Shown: positions 43,322 to 53,673 of the stretch, piece by piece
Layout: every line of letters begins with the position of its first letter
Numbering within the stretch: the first letter of the stretch is position 1
Assembly (NCBI RefSeq): GCF_963576675.1
Contig: NC_088914.1
Location: 19,881,001-19,945,000, forward strand
DNA: 64,000 nt
Origin: Euphorbia lathyris
Taxonomy: Eukaryota > Streptophyta > Magnoliopsida > Malpighiales > Euphorbiaceae
Direction of reading: 5' to 3'
The notes under the pieces: generated by a model
The model's input: the letters and a program-made list of their open reading frames with translations, nothing else
Databases searched by the model: none
What the model was told of the DNA's origin: nothing
Translations under genes and position numbers: made by a program

Positions 43322-43878
43322 TCGGTGGATGAGGGATCTGCCGGAGGTCTGCTGGTGGGGGCACCGGCTAGGGTGGATAGGTGTGTGGGATTGATGAAAA
43401 TGGTGGCAGGTGTGGCTCTGCCGCCTGAAGCTGTGTCTGCCATTTTTAATGGCAGCGGTTCCGGTAGTGTTGCCGGTTCGGGTGTTGAGGATGGGGTCGA
43501 GGTGTCCGGCCAGGCGATTTTGAATTTATGTAACGGGCAGAAGGCTTCTGTGGGGATCCCTGCGGAGGAATTTAATTCATCGTTGGAATTAAGGGGTAGG
43601 GAAAAAATGATTAAAGGGGTACAAGGAGGTGCACTTCCGGGTCATTTGAAGATGACTTGGAAAGATACAGTCTTGGGTGTTGTGGAGGAGGATAATTCCC
43701 TGAACGAAGGGGTGGAGGAGGAAGACTTGGAGGGGATTTTATCAGACTCAGATATGGAGGATGAGGAACTAGAGGATCCTTTGTGTCCTGTGATTCGCTT
43801 GTCTTCGGCTGACAAACGATCCCTTCGCTCTAAATGGAAATTGTCCTTAATAGTAACGGTCCTAGGTAAAAAAAATTG
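43322..43878 (+). pseudogene. LINE ORF1 fragment (start of DUF4283)
   Basis: A Gly/Glu-rich N-terminal region (ILSDSDMEDEELEDPLCPVI) is followed by KRSLRSKWKLSLIVTVLGKK, the opening of DUF4283 in plant LINE ORF1. It breaks off at the gypsy junction in an A-rich run (43867-43880). No ATG is needed: the copy is 5'-truncated at 43322. Confidence 0.7.
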
Positions 43879-46860
43879 GATTTAGTTACTTTGCTCAGAG
43901 AATTCGATCTCAGTGGGCTAAGAAAGGAAAAATCAGTATCATTGATAGTTCCACCTAAATTAGAACTTAAAGAATTACCAAACCATCTGAGATACACTTT
44001 CCTAGGCGGAAGTGATACTCTACCTATAATCATCTCTAACAAATTAACAGAAAATCAAGAAGAAAAATTGAAAGAAGTTGTTAGAAATAGAATAGGAAGT
44101 ATGGGATGGCAGATTTCAGATTTAAAAGGAATTAATCCTAGTATTGTAATGCATAGGATTCACTTAGAAGAAGATAAGCCACCTAAAGCGGATAGACAAA
44201 GACGTTTAAATCCGAACATGAAAGAAGTAGTCAAAAATGAGATTACTAAACTTTTAGACAATGGAATCATTTATCCTATTTCGGATAGTGAATGGGTTAG
44301 TCCAATCCATTGTGTACCCAAAAAGGGAGGTATAACTGTAGTAAGGAATGATAAAGGTGAATTAATACCTACGCGAACCACCACCGGTTGGAGGGTTTGT
44401 ATAGATTATAGGAACCTAAATAAGGCAACTAGGAAAGATCATTTTCCTTTACCTTTCATCGATCAAATGATCGAAAGGATAGCCGGTCATGCATTTTATT
44501 GTTTTCTTGATGGCTATTCCGGATTCTTTCAAATATATATTTACCCGGATGACCAAGATAAAACAACCTTCACATGTCCTTATGGAACATTTGCATATAG
44601 AAGAATGCCTTTTGGTCTATATAATGCACCAGCAACTTTTCAACGTTGTATGACTGCAATTTTTAATGATTTCATCGAAGATATCATGGAAGTATTTATG
44701 GATGATTTTTCAGTTTATGGAGATTCTTTTGATGCATGTTTAAAAAACTTAGATAAAGTTCTTTCTAGATGCGAAGAAACGAATTTAGTATTAAATTGGG
44801 AAAAATGTCATTTCATGGTTGACGAAGGAATTGTTTTAGGTCATAAAATATCCGAAAAAGGATTAGAAGTGGATAGAGCAAAAACTTCAGTAATAGAAAA
44901 ATTACCCCCACCAACAACTGTCAAGGGAGTAAGATCTTTTCTAGGACATGCAGGTTTTTACAGAAGATTTATAAAAAACTTTTCTGTAATTTCCAAACCA
45001 CTTACTAATTTACTTATGAAGGATTCAACCTTCGACTTTAATGAAGATTGCATTAAAGCTTTCGAAACATTGAAAACAGCCTTAGTCAGTGCACCCATAA
45101 TTGCTAAGCCCGATTGAGATTTACCTTTTGAAATCATGTGTGATGCAAGTGACCTAGCAGTGGGATGTGTTTTAGGTCAAAGAAAGGATAAAAGATTACA
45201 TGTTATTTATTATGCAAGTCACACATTGTCCGGTGCACAATTAAATTACACAACAACAGAAAAAGAGATGTTAGCCATAGTATTTGCATGTGATAAGTTT
45301 AGGTCATACTTGTTAGGATCTAAAGTTATTATTTATACAGATCACGCAGCTTTACGTTATCTGTTTGCTAAGAAAGATGCAAAACCGCATCTGATTAGAT
45401 GGGTTTTGTTGTTACAAGAATTTGATATAGAAATTAAAGACAAAAAGGGAGTAGAAAACTTTGTCGCCGATCATCTATCGAGACTAGAAGATGAAAACGG
45501 TCCTATAGGTGAAACTGTCGGTATACGAGATGATTTCCCTGATGAACATCTCTATCAAGTAGAAAGTATCATGTCACCATGGTATGCAGATTTTGCTAAT
45601 TATCTTGCAACCGATATTGTTCCGGAAGGATTATCTTCCCAACAAAGGAAGAAATTTTTCTTCGATATTAAACAATATTTTTAGAAAGATCCCTTTCTAT
45701 TCAAATCATGTGGTGACGGGATAATTAGGAGATGTGTTGGAGAAAATGAATATGAATCTATAATAACAGAATGTCATTCCAGCTCATATGGAGGACATAA
45801 TGGAGTTAATAAAACGGTAGCTAAAATATTAGAATGTGGTTTCTTTTGGCCTACAATGTTTAAGGACGTTGGTTCATTTATTACTCGTTGTGATAAATGC
45901 CAAAGAACGGGAAATTTAGGAAGGAAAGATGAGATGCCCCTCAAAAACGTGTTGGAAGTTGAAATCTTCGACATGTGGGGAATTAATTTCATGGGACCTT
46001 TTCCGCCTTCCAATGGTAAAACTTACATATTAGTAGCCGTTGATTATGTTTCGAAGTGGGTTGAAGCAATTGCAACCCCTACGAATGATTCTAAAGTAGT
46101 TATTAATTTTCTTGACGATATATTTTGTAGATTCGGTTGTCCTAGATTCGTTGTTAGTGATGGCGGTACCCATTTCATAAATCGAAATTTTGATATGCTT
46201 ATGAAAAAATATGGAGTACGCCACCACGTGTCAACGCCATACCATCCTCAGTCGAATGGTCAGGCGGAGATCTCAAATAGAGAACTCAAATGGATTCTAG
46301 AGAAAACTGTTTCATCATCAAGAAAAGATTGGTCACAAAAACTCAATAATGCGCTATGGGCATACCGTACTGCATTTAAATCACCAATAGGAATGACTCC
46401 ATACCGTTTGGTATATGGAAAAGCATGTCATTTACCAGTTGAATTAGAACATAAAGCCTATTGGGCTATTAGAAAACTTAATTTTGATTTACAACAAGCA
46501 GGAAAGAAACGTTTGCTCAATTTAAATGAGTTAGATGAGTTACGACATCTATCGTATGGAAATGCGAGGATTTATAAAGAAAAAGTGAAAAAATGGCACG
46601 ATGCCAAGATCAAAGTCAAACACTTTAATGTTGGAGATAAGGTGCTGTTATTTAATTCACGGCTTCATATATTTCCAGGAAAACTTAAGTCCAAATGGGA
46701 CGGACCGTATTTAGTCGTCAAAACATTCGACTATGGTTCTTTGGAACTTGAGGAAACCAACGGTAATCGTTTTAAAGTTAACGGTAATCGATGTAAAATT
46801 TATTACGAAAATATTTCCGAAATAGGAACTAATTTCGTAACAAGATTTCCTGACATATAA
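43879..46860 (+). pseudogene. Gypsy pol: RT, RNase H, integrase (Athila-like)
   Basis: One frame with two stops (TGA 45115, TAG 45682), each at a position where the family has Trp. RT: WVSPIHCVPKKGGITVV, TGWRVCIDYRNLNKATRKDH, FPLPFIDQM, CFLDGYSGFFQI, then FMDDFSVYG (catalytic Asp pair). RNase [19 protein letters not shown] and [11 protein letters not shown]. Integrase zinc-binding HHCC (GGHNG ... CDKCQRTG), core with SDGGTHF and [13 protein letters not shown]. The first core motif reads [10 protein letters not shown], where the family has Asp in place of Asn (codon 45985-45987), so integrase lacks a catalytic acid. C-terminal domain: [14 protein letters not shown] and KWDGPYLV. Lesions are of the G-to-A type. 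Confidence 0.92.
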
Positions 46861-47625
46861 ATCATTTCATTTTTCTAATAGTTAGTTTTTATTATTTTTT
46901 ATTTTTATTTTTGTTTTGTTTAGATTATATCATTTTATATTAGAATTTTAGATATAGAAAAATATATACAAGTCATGATTTTAATTAATTTTTAGGAATT
47001 TAATGAGAATTAGAAGAAATTCAGTGATTCTTAGTTGAGAATTTGAAATTCTCAGTTGAGGATTCACATATATAGAATTCTTAAGGAGGTAAGAAATTTC
47101 TGGACTTATAGAGAATTTAAAATTCTCAGTTGAGAATTTGGGTATAATTAGTAGCCAGGAAAATTTCTGGACTTGTAGAGGATTTCAGATTCTCAGTTGA
47201 GAATTCTGATTTCAAATTGAAAGGAAAATTTCTGAACTTACCGAGGATGAGGATTCTCGGTAGAGGATCAGAAATTTGGAGTATTGACAACTGATTTCCG
47301 CAAGGAAATCAGCGTGTCGCAACCGCGGGTCAGCATCCTCGGTCGCGACACGGGGAAATTATGCAAAAATTGACCCTTTTTCCAGCAGATGCAACTCTTC
47401 AGAAACGAAGCGTTAAGTTTCTTCATTTCTAAAAGGGTTGTTTCATGCCTTTCATTTCAAAAACAATACCTCTTTTCGTCCTAGGATCTTATAAATAGGT
47501 TCTAGATGTTCAGTTTTCTGTCACTTTCTTTTCATCTCTATCAGAACAATTCTCTGATTTTCTTACCATTTCAACAACCCAGAAATTAAGTTCAGAACCT
47601 TTCTTCCTTAATCATTCCAAACACT
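46861..47625 (+). other. Spacer with tandem repeats and TATA-like promoter module
   Basis: About 47026-47290 has three to four degenerate copies of a 65-80 bp unit (AAATTTCTGGACTT ... ATTCTCAGTTGAGAATT). It is followed by a CpG-rich block (47323-47352, CGCGACACG), a TATA box TTATAAATAGG at 47489-47499 and a CT-rich leader up to the ATG at 47626. The same order recurs before the second extra ORF and in the LTR. Confidence 0.6.
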
Positions 47626-48573
47626 ATGACTTCCTCAAACACTTCATCTAAGAAAGTTATTGCTTCACGCAATAAGCATGTTGATATATCAGAGCGTTAC
47701 GGATGTAACTTTCCCATTTTCAATCATGATGAGGGAAGGCGCTTCTTGAGGCTTCGATACACATTCTTTGTCGGAATGCTATACATGGATGACTTTCTTA
47801 ACGATCAGTTGGGAATTAAAGATGATATGAGTCGCTACATGGAACGTTTAGGATGGACCAGATTTGTTGATATGAAGTTTCCTATAATTGGAGACTGGAT
47901 ATTAGAGTTCTTCTATACGGTTCGCTTTGTTAACAAGCGTCGGGTGCGTCTTAGTTTTCGTCGGGATGGCAAAACTTTCACTTTTGGATATCCAGAATTA
48001 CATGCTTGGTTTGGTTTTCCCTTAAAGGATACTACCAAACGTCATCATGGAAGAGATATGACGTCCACTGATATTTGGCGAATGCTCACCGGCATCTGGC
48101 CTTTCCACCCAAAACTTGCCTATAATAAGTCTTTCTATTCAAACTCTATGCTATATTTGCATAAGTTTCTGAGTCACAGCCTGTTCGGTCGCACGTTCAG
48201 TTGTGTCATCCAAGAATCTGATCTTTATGTCCTTGGCGATATATTTCAAGGCAACGTGGTTGATTCTTCAAAAATTCTGATGGAGGGTCTTGTTGCCGCA
48301 TCTAGATCCAAGGCTAAGAAGGTTGGATTCGGGAATATTGTATGTGGAATAATTCTAGGGACCAAGGGAAGTATTTCTGTTCCTTGGAGTGATGCTGAAT
48401 CTTTTCCAATGCTAGACTATGAGTTTTTAGAATATGAAGGTCTAGTGAAACGAGTATTTCGATCAGGACCCAATTTTCTTTCTGCACAAGAACGTCAAGC
48501 CTTCGTGCAGTTGAAAATAGAACGCTATAGGGCTAAGAAAATCCCGATTGAAAGGGACGAATTTTTAGCATAG
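47626..48573 (+). CDS. Athila ORF1-like extra ORF, 315 aa, intact
   Basis: Downstream of integrase, starting MTSSNTSSKKVIASRNKHVD. It shows the pattern of Athila-type ORF1 proteins: a region around GWTRFVDMKFPIIGDWILEF, then FFYTVRFVNKRRVRLSFRRD, a GYPELHAWFGFPLKD block, and LHKFLSHSLFGRT followed by hydrophobic FGNIVCGIILG. No signal peptide or clear membrane anchor and no catalytic motif. It occupies the position called env-like, but the role is unknown. It is the best preserved ORF of this element. A paralogue follows at 49643-50664. TATA box about 127 bp upstream. Confidence 0.75.
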   Translation: MTSSNTSSKKVIASRNKHVDISERYGCNFPIFNHDEGRRFLRLRYTFFVGMLYMDDFLNDQLGIKDDMSRYMERLGWTRFVDMKFPIIGDWILEFFYTVRFVNKRRVRLSFRRDGKTFTFGYPELHAWFGFPLKDTTKRHHGRDMTSTDIWRMLTGIWPFHPKLAYNKSFYSNSMLYLHKFLSHSLFGRTFSCVIQESDLYVLGDIFQGNVVDSSKILMEGLVAASRSKAKKVGFGNIVCGIILGTKGSISVPWSDAESFPMLDYEFLEYEGLVKRVFRSGPNFLSAQERQAFVQLKIERYRAKKIPIERDEFLA

Positions 48574-49642
48574 CTTTTGTTTCGTTTGTTTGTAAATATG
48601 TTTCTATTCAATAAAAATCTTTCTCTTTTGCATTATTTCCTGTTTTTGATTATTTGGTTAAACTAACATTTAATTCCATAATTCTAAACTAATGCACTTA
48701 TTAAATGCAAACTTAATCCATTCATTACTAATTAAATGATTAATAACTAAGTTTCAATTCCTTAAATAAAGATTCATTTAACTTACATTAATACATGCAC
48801 ATAAATGCTTCAATTAATTTTAGTTCCAAACCTTTCCTATTCTTAATTTAACATCCATTAATTAAAGCATTTTTCATTTATTTTTCCATTAATAAGGATA
48901 CACCTTTGGTTTTCCTTATCATTTAATGTTTTATATTTATATTTTTAAGTACAGATAACATTTTTAAGGAGTTCAGGATAGGATTTATCAAGAAAATGCA
49001 CGAAATGAAGTTAATATGCAGAATTTGGGTAGCCACGAGGTGATTCGCGGCCGAGAATTAATGGATTCTCGGTAACTTCAGCAAATTTACTCCAAATTCA
49101 GACAAAAAATTCGCTGCCAAACGCGATTCGCGGCCGCGAATGGTGTATTTCTCGGTAACTTCAGCAAATTCCCACAACAATTCAAAGAAAAAATTGGCTG
49201 AAAAACGCAATCCGTGGATACACATCCACGACCACGACACGCGTGTTAAAGGCAACTCCAAGTCCGGATTTTTGGCCTAATTTTCAACCTTTTTCCTATT
49301 CAACCTCTACCTATTACTCTTCCTATTCCTCCTCTACTTACACCTCTTCCTATTCCAACTATACTCATTACTCTTCCTACTCTACCTATTAAACTTCCTC
49401 TTCAAACCCTATATATATACCTATTCCTTACACAAACCTTACACCACCTCCAATTTTAACCAATTCCCTACTCTTACCTCTTCCCAATACTTCACTTTTA
49501 CTCTTCCCAATTTCATCATTACCCTTTTTTTAATCACTTACCCCTTTCAATTCAAGTCTACATACAACACTTCTACTTCATCTTCAACCTCAAGCTTTTC
49601 TCTCTTTTCATCTTTTTCATCTAAACCCTAAACACCATAACC
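48574..49642 (+). other. Spacer with repeated CpG-rich module and second TATA box
   Basis: 48574-49010 is AT-rich. 49030-49240 holds two direct copies (spacing about 85 bp) of CGATTCGCGGCCG ... TCTCGGTAACTTCAGCAAAT, including a perfect 16-bp palindrome ATTCGCGGCCGCGAAT at 49126-49141, then ACGACACGCGTG at 49233-49244. A run of CCTATTC/CTCTTCC repeats follows (49280-49400), then a TATA box CTATATATATAC at 49409-49420. Confidence 0.6.
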
Positions 49643-50664
49643 ATGCCTAGAGCAAAGCGTGTTGCACACAAGCCGGCTTTCACTGAGGCTAATCGCCTAA
49701 GGATTAGTTGCGGGGCTTATTTCGACATTCATTCTGAGGAAGAAGTTGGACGTTTCAAGCACTTTTCAAACGCCAATCGTAAGTTCGTGGATATGCAGTT
49801 TCTTGACTTTGATTCGATTATGAGGCTATGGGAAATATGTTTGGTTTCCCTACTAGTGATTTTTATGATAAGCCTCGGGATTTTGACAATAACTCTTTTT
49901 GGCAAACTCTTTCCGACCAAACTTCTTTTGATTCTAAAAACACTTCAAGCAAGTTGATTAAGGACAATTGTGTGTTCTTCTTTCACAAGTATTTGAGTTT
50001 TTCACTTTTTGGTCATGTTGAGAGTTCGAAGATTCAAGTCCGGGATTTGTTTGTTCGGGATTGTTTGTTCAAGGGTTTACGGGTTGATAGCATTGGAATG
50101 ATTTTTGACAATTTATATCGTGCTTCGAGGGCTCACACAACTCAAGTCCCTCTCGGTAATTTCATAACCGCTATTGTTTTGGGAGCACGGGATGAATTAG
50201 CAACTTATGATATGTCCACCTACCATGGATATGTTCCGGTTTTGGACATTGCGGCTCTTGAGCGGGCTCATTTATTGGTTTCTGCGGCTCCTCCCGTTTT
50301 TATTTCTTATGCTACCCGTATTGCTCATCTTCGTGGCACTATGGGTGGAGGTGCTTCTAGTTCCCAAAATGTAGGTACCGAAGAAGGAGGTGCGGAGGAA
50401 GGAGCGGAAGATGCACCACAAACCCAAGCAACACAAGATAATGATCCGTTGGATTTAAGGAGAATTTTGAACCAAATCAATGCCAATAATCGACAAATGA
50501 ATTTACGGATTGATGATTTGGTGGAGAACAACATGGTGATGAATGACAACCTCAATTCTTTGAGGCGTGCGCACAGATCGACTCGGCATCGGATGCTTTC
50601 GTTTTTCCGACGCCGAAATGTGGAAACTTCACCAACACCTCCGGATTCCCCGCCGCATGCTTAG
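49643..50664 (+). pseudogene. Second Athila ORF1-like ORF, frameshifted
   Basis: Starts MPRAKRVAHKPAFTEANRLR. A frameshift near 49820-49830 moves to the frame that begins MGNMFGFPTSDFYDKP and runs to 50664. The middle is paralogous to the preceding ORF: FFHKYLSFSLFGH matches LHKFLSHSLFG, and VPLGNFITAIVLGA matches the FGNIVCGIILG block. The C-terminus, absent from the first ORF, has an acidic Gln-rich linker and a probable coiled coil (NNRQMNLRIDDLVENNMVMN). Two diverged copies in tandem suggest an internal duplication or capture. Function unknown. Confidence 0.65.
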
Positions 50665-50860
50665 GTTTTATCTTTTATTTTTATCTTATCTTTTTTTCAT
50701 TTCAGTTTCGTACATTTTTATTTTCTTATGTTTCGTACAATTTCAGTTTTAATTTAATTTTATGATGCTTGTTTTCTTTGCTATATCTTTCATTTCTTTC
50801 CGTTTGTTTTATCTTTAACGTTTTATCTCCATTTTTGCACCAATGAGGACATGGTCCAAT

Positions 50861-50877
50861 TTAAGTGTGGGAGGAGA
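50861..50877 (+). promoter_or_regulatory. Internal polypurine-type motif of the gypsy element
   Basis: TTAAGTGTGGGAGGAGA, after GGACATGGTCC, is the motif commonly seen downstream of coding regions in Athila-like elements. A second, AAGTGTGGAGATT, abuts the 3' LTR at 52101-52113 and is the likely working tract. Confidence 0.6.
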
Positions 50878-50900
50878 TATATACATATATCATTTTTATA

Positions 50901-50975
50901 CAAACGAATGAATGAACGAATGTATGCAAATGAATGACCGAATATATGCAAATGAATGAATGAATGTATGCAACA
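50901..50975. repeat. Short tandem repeat, GAATGAATGTATGCAAAT type
   Basis: About three degenerate units of 24-28 bp built from GAATGAATGAA and TATGCAA. Confidence 0.75.
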
Positions 50976-51494
50976 CTTGTTTTCAAAAATACAAAATGCA
51001 ACGTATATTGCAACACTTTAAGTATATTGCAACAAATGAAAAAAATTAACATTTTTTATGAAATATCATTTTTACATTTATAAATTAATCATAAGTTAAA
51101 ATTTTTATGATTATTTTTAGGTTATCATTATCGATAGAAATAAATATTTCTATACGGGTGATATTTTTCAAATTTTTTTTACAAATCTTCGACACAATTT
51201 TAAGTAAAAATTGTCTCGAGTAAATGTATTTAAGTAAAAATTCTTTATTTTCAATCTCTATTTCATATTATGAAATTCATGATATAATAAATCTTATTTT
51301 AAATTTTCAATTAGGTTTATAGGCATTAAATTGAACTAACAATTTTTTTAGCTCAGTTTTGATTTTGTCTTACATTAACACCAATTGAAGTTTTTAAGGA
51401 AACTATAGCCGTAATACATGTTGAATTTTAAGTCAATATAGGAAGAATGTGCTAATTTTCTTTTTCCCAAGTTATAATCAATAAATCGTATTCT

Positions 51495-51775
51495 TAACTT
51501 TTGGCCACGATTGAGACCAACCTTATCACAATCGAGGTATGAAAGGGAAGAAATTAATAAATAAAGCGTACTTTTGGCCACGGTTGCGACCACCCTTATC
51601 ACAATCGAGGTATGAAAGGAACGTTTAAATAATAAAAAAATTAAGCGTGTTTAAAGTTTAAAGTAACGATTGCGTCCACCCATGGCATGGTCGGTACCTC
51701 TTAAGCGAACACAAAACAAATGCATATAAAGTTACGATCGAGACCACCCTTATCACGGGCGTAACTAAGCAAATA
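51495..51775. repeat. Tandem repeat of about 90 bp in the gypsy 3' region
   Basis: Four diverged units with core GGCCACGATTGAGACCA followed by CTTATCACAATCGAGG (starts near 51500, 51572, 51665, 51730). Noncoding. The rest of 50976-52100 is AT-rich with no gene. Confidence 0.7.
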
Positions 51776-52113
51776 AATTAAACTTAATACTCATATATAA
51801 TAATTCAAGTTTGGGAAAGGAAATTTGGTGCTTTGAAATGCCTTGAGATGAAAGACTCAATAACATGCGTGCTTACATCGTCCCGAATACTTCAATTTAA
51901 ACATTGAAATACAAGACGAATGATATATCGTACTTATACTAAGTTAGTTTGATATTTTGCGTATAAATTTGCCATGCAAAGTTAGTCTTTTCGGCTTAAC
52001 TAATTTAAAAGGTAAACACAAAGATATATGTTTTATTTTCATAAAGAGATTAGTTAAGGAATAAATTCAGTGAAATTTTGCTCGGGACTAGCAAAAGATT
52101 AAGTGTGGAGATT

Positions 52114-53673
52114 TGTTAAGCCCAAAATATACCTAAAATATCATTAACATTTACATCATTTTTATTACAAATTCGTGTTATTTATATCTGTTTAGATTAC
52201 TTTTACTCTCGAATATCTTTCTTTCTTGCAAGGTACCTAAATATTTGGTAAAATCCAAATAGGAACGAAAAAGGATCTAAAACAGAAGAAAAACCCTACA
52301 AAAGGAGTCAAAGACGACGTAAATCGAAAGCGCCAAGTCGAAGACACGAATGAAAGCTAAGAAGTGAGAAAACTTACCGAGCCGCGATAGTGGATCCTCA
52401 ACCCGCGGTCGCGACACGCGTGGTATAGCTATTTCTCCCCTTCGTCCGAAGCTCAACTCAATGCTACGTCATTCACGGCCGCGGATTACCATCCTCGGTA
52501 AGTGCAGAAAATTTACAAAGAGCATTTAACACATGCTGAAAATCTAAGAAACGCGTTCGTTCAAGTGGATAAAGACGTCCTTTCACAACGGACACGACTC
52601 TTAACCAACGGATACATCACTTCAAACACAACCCTTCAACATCTATACATAAAGAGTTGATGTTGAGAAAAAGTGCAGTGAAATGTTATAATATAGATAT
52701 AGAATCAAAGCGTAGAACTTATGTCAAAGTTCTAAGTAAACACATTTCGAGAGTTAGAAATTAGATTCTGTACAAAACAAGATAAGGTACACATATTGTT
52801 TATAGTTTAATTACAACTCAGTAGCGTTTAGACATTGTTCCAGTTTTAGTTTGCATCATGGTAGTGGCCGACCGAATCCCTATTACGAAGTTACAGCGAG
52901 AAGATTGAGTAGAGTGTTCGCCCTTGAGCCTGACAACCTCTTAGGAAACCCAAGGAAGCGGAACCGATCAAGCCCTTCACTTGCACGCCCTCGAAGAACT
53001 CGATGCTCCTTGTTCTCTGTAAACTTGTATCAATTTATATTTCATCTAATAAAGTCCGTTCTATTCGACAAATCGTTATGCAGCACTTATGGTAACCAAT
53101 CCAATATAAGTGAGGCTGGTGTTTTCATTAATATGCACTTGAATTCAAAATCATTACAAGGAAACTTTGTTGAACACTTAGGCAAATTATCATCTCGAAA
53201 GAGTTTTAATTTGAGTAAGGGCAACTATCCTGAAAGGATTTTGTCGCGTTCAAAGGCAATTAATTAGAGGTTCCGTCATTTATTTCATCATCATAATTGA
53301 TACAAAGTTTAAGTTGTTTTCTTTGCTTAATGCAAATGAATAAATTCATTCGTTTTTCTAAAAAGTTCTAAATATTCCTGTTTTGTAAAATTCATCCTTA
53401 AAATCAGAAGACCTTTCTAACAATCGATTTATTCTAAATATAAAATCTTATTCCAGCATTTTCAAATACTCAAAGTTCACAAATTCAATTAAACAAATTT
53501 CCTAAATTCAATTAAACCAATTTTCACTTTTCATTTACATTTAATAGTAAATCTAACTAGTTCGAAATTAACAGATTCAAAAAATAAGTTTTTTCGTTAA
53601 AAAACGTATCCCTGTGGGATCGATATTTTTATTACTACAAGCGAAACCGTGCACTTGTGGAAATCGCTCAACA
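52114..53673 (+). repeat. 3' LTR of the Athila-like element
   Basis: 1560 bp, TGTTAAGCCC ... CGCTCAACA. CpG-rich words GCGACACGCGTGG (52411-52423) and CGGCCGCGGAT (near 52476) lie upstream of a TATA-like CTATACATAAAG (52643-52654). The end shows the typical Athila phrase CCCTGTGGGATCGATATT (about 53611-53628). The ORF at 52851-53267 is within the LTR. The 5' LTR is not in the window. Confidence 0.85.

Larger units (their letters stand above)
43879..53673 (+). mobile_element. Athila-like Ty3/gypsy element, 5' part deleted
   Basis: Begins abruptly inside pol, just before RT. The 5' LTR, gag and protease are missing, as is the adjoining LINE sequence, so one deletion spans the old 5' junction. 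Then RT, RNase H, integrase (to 46860), two related extra ORFs (47626-48573, 49643-50664), a long 3' noncoding region with polypurine tracts, and the 3' LTR 52114-53673 (TGTTAAGCCC ... TCAACA). LINE sequence resumes directly at 53674. Confidence 0.87.

Noticed and set aside
43325..43885. 186-codon ORF as an independent gene
   Set aside because: It opens the DUF4283 domain of a 5'-truncated LINE and ends at the gypsy junction.
47626..48573. Host gene of unknown function
   Set aside because: Position after integrase, similarity to Athila ORF1-type proteins and a paralogue in the same element point to the retrotransposon.
52851..53267. 138-codon ORF
   Set aside because: Entirely inside the gypsy 3' LTR, with no family resemblance.
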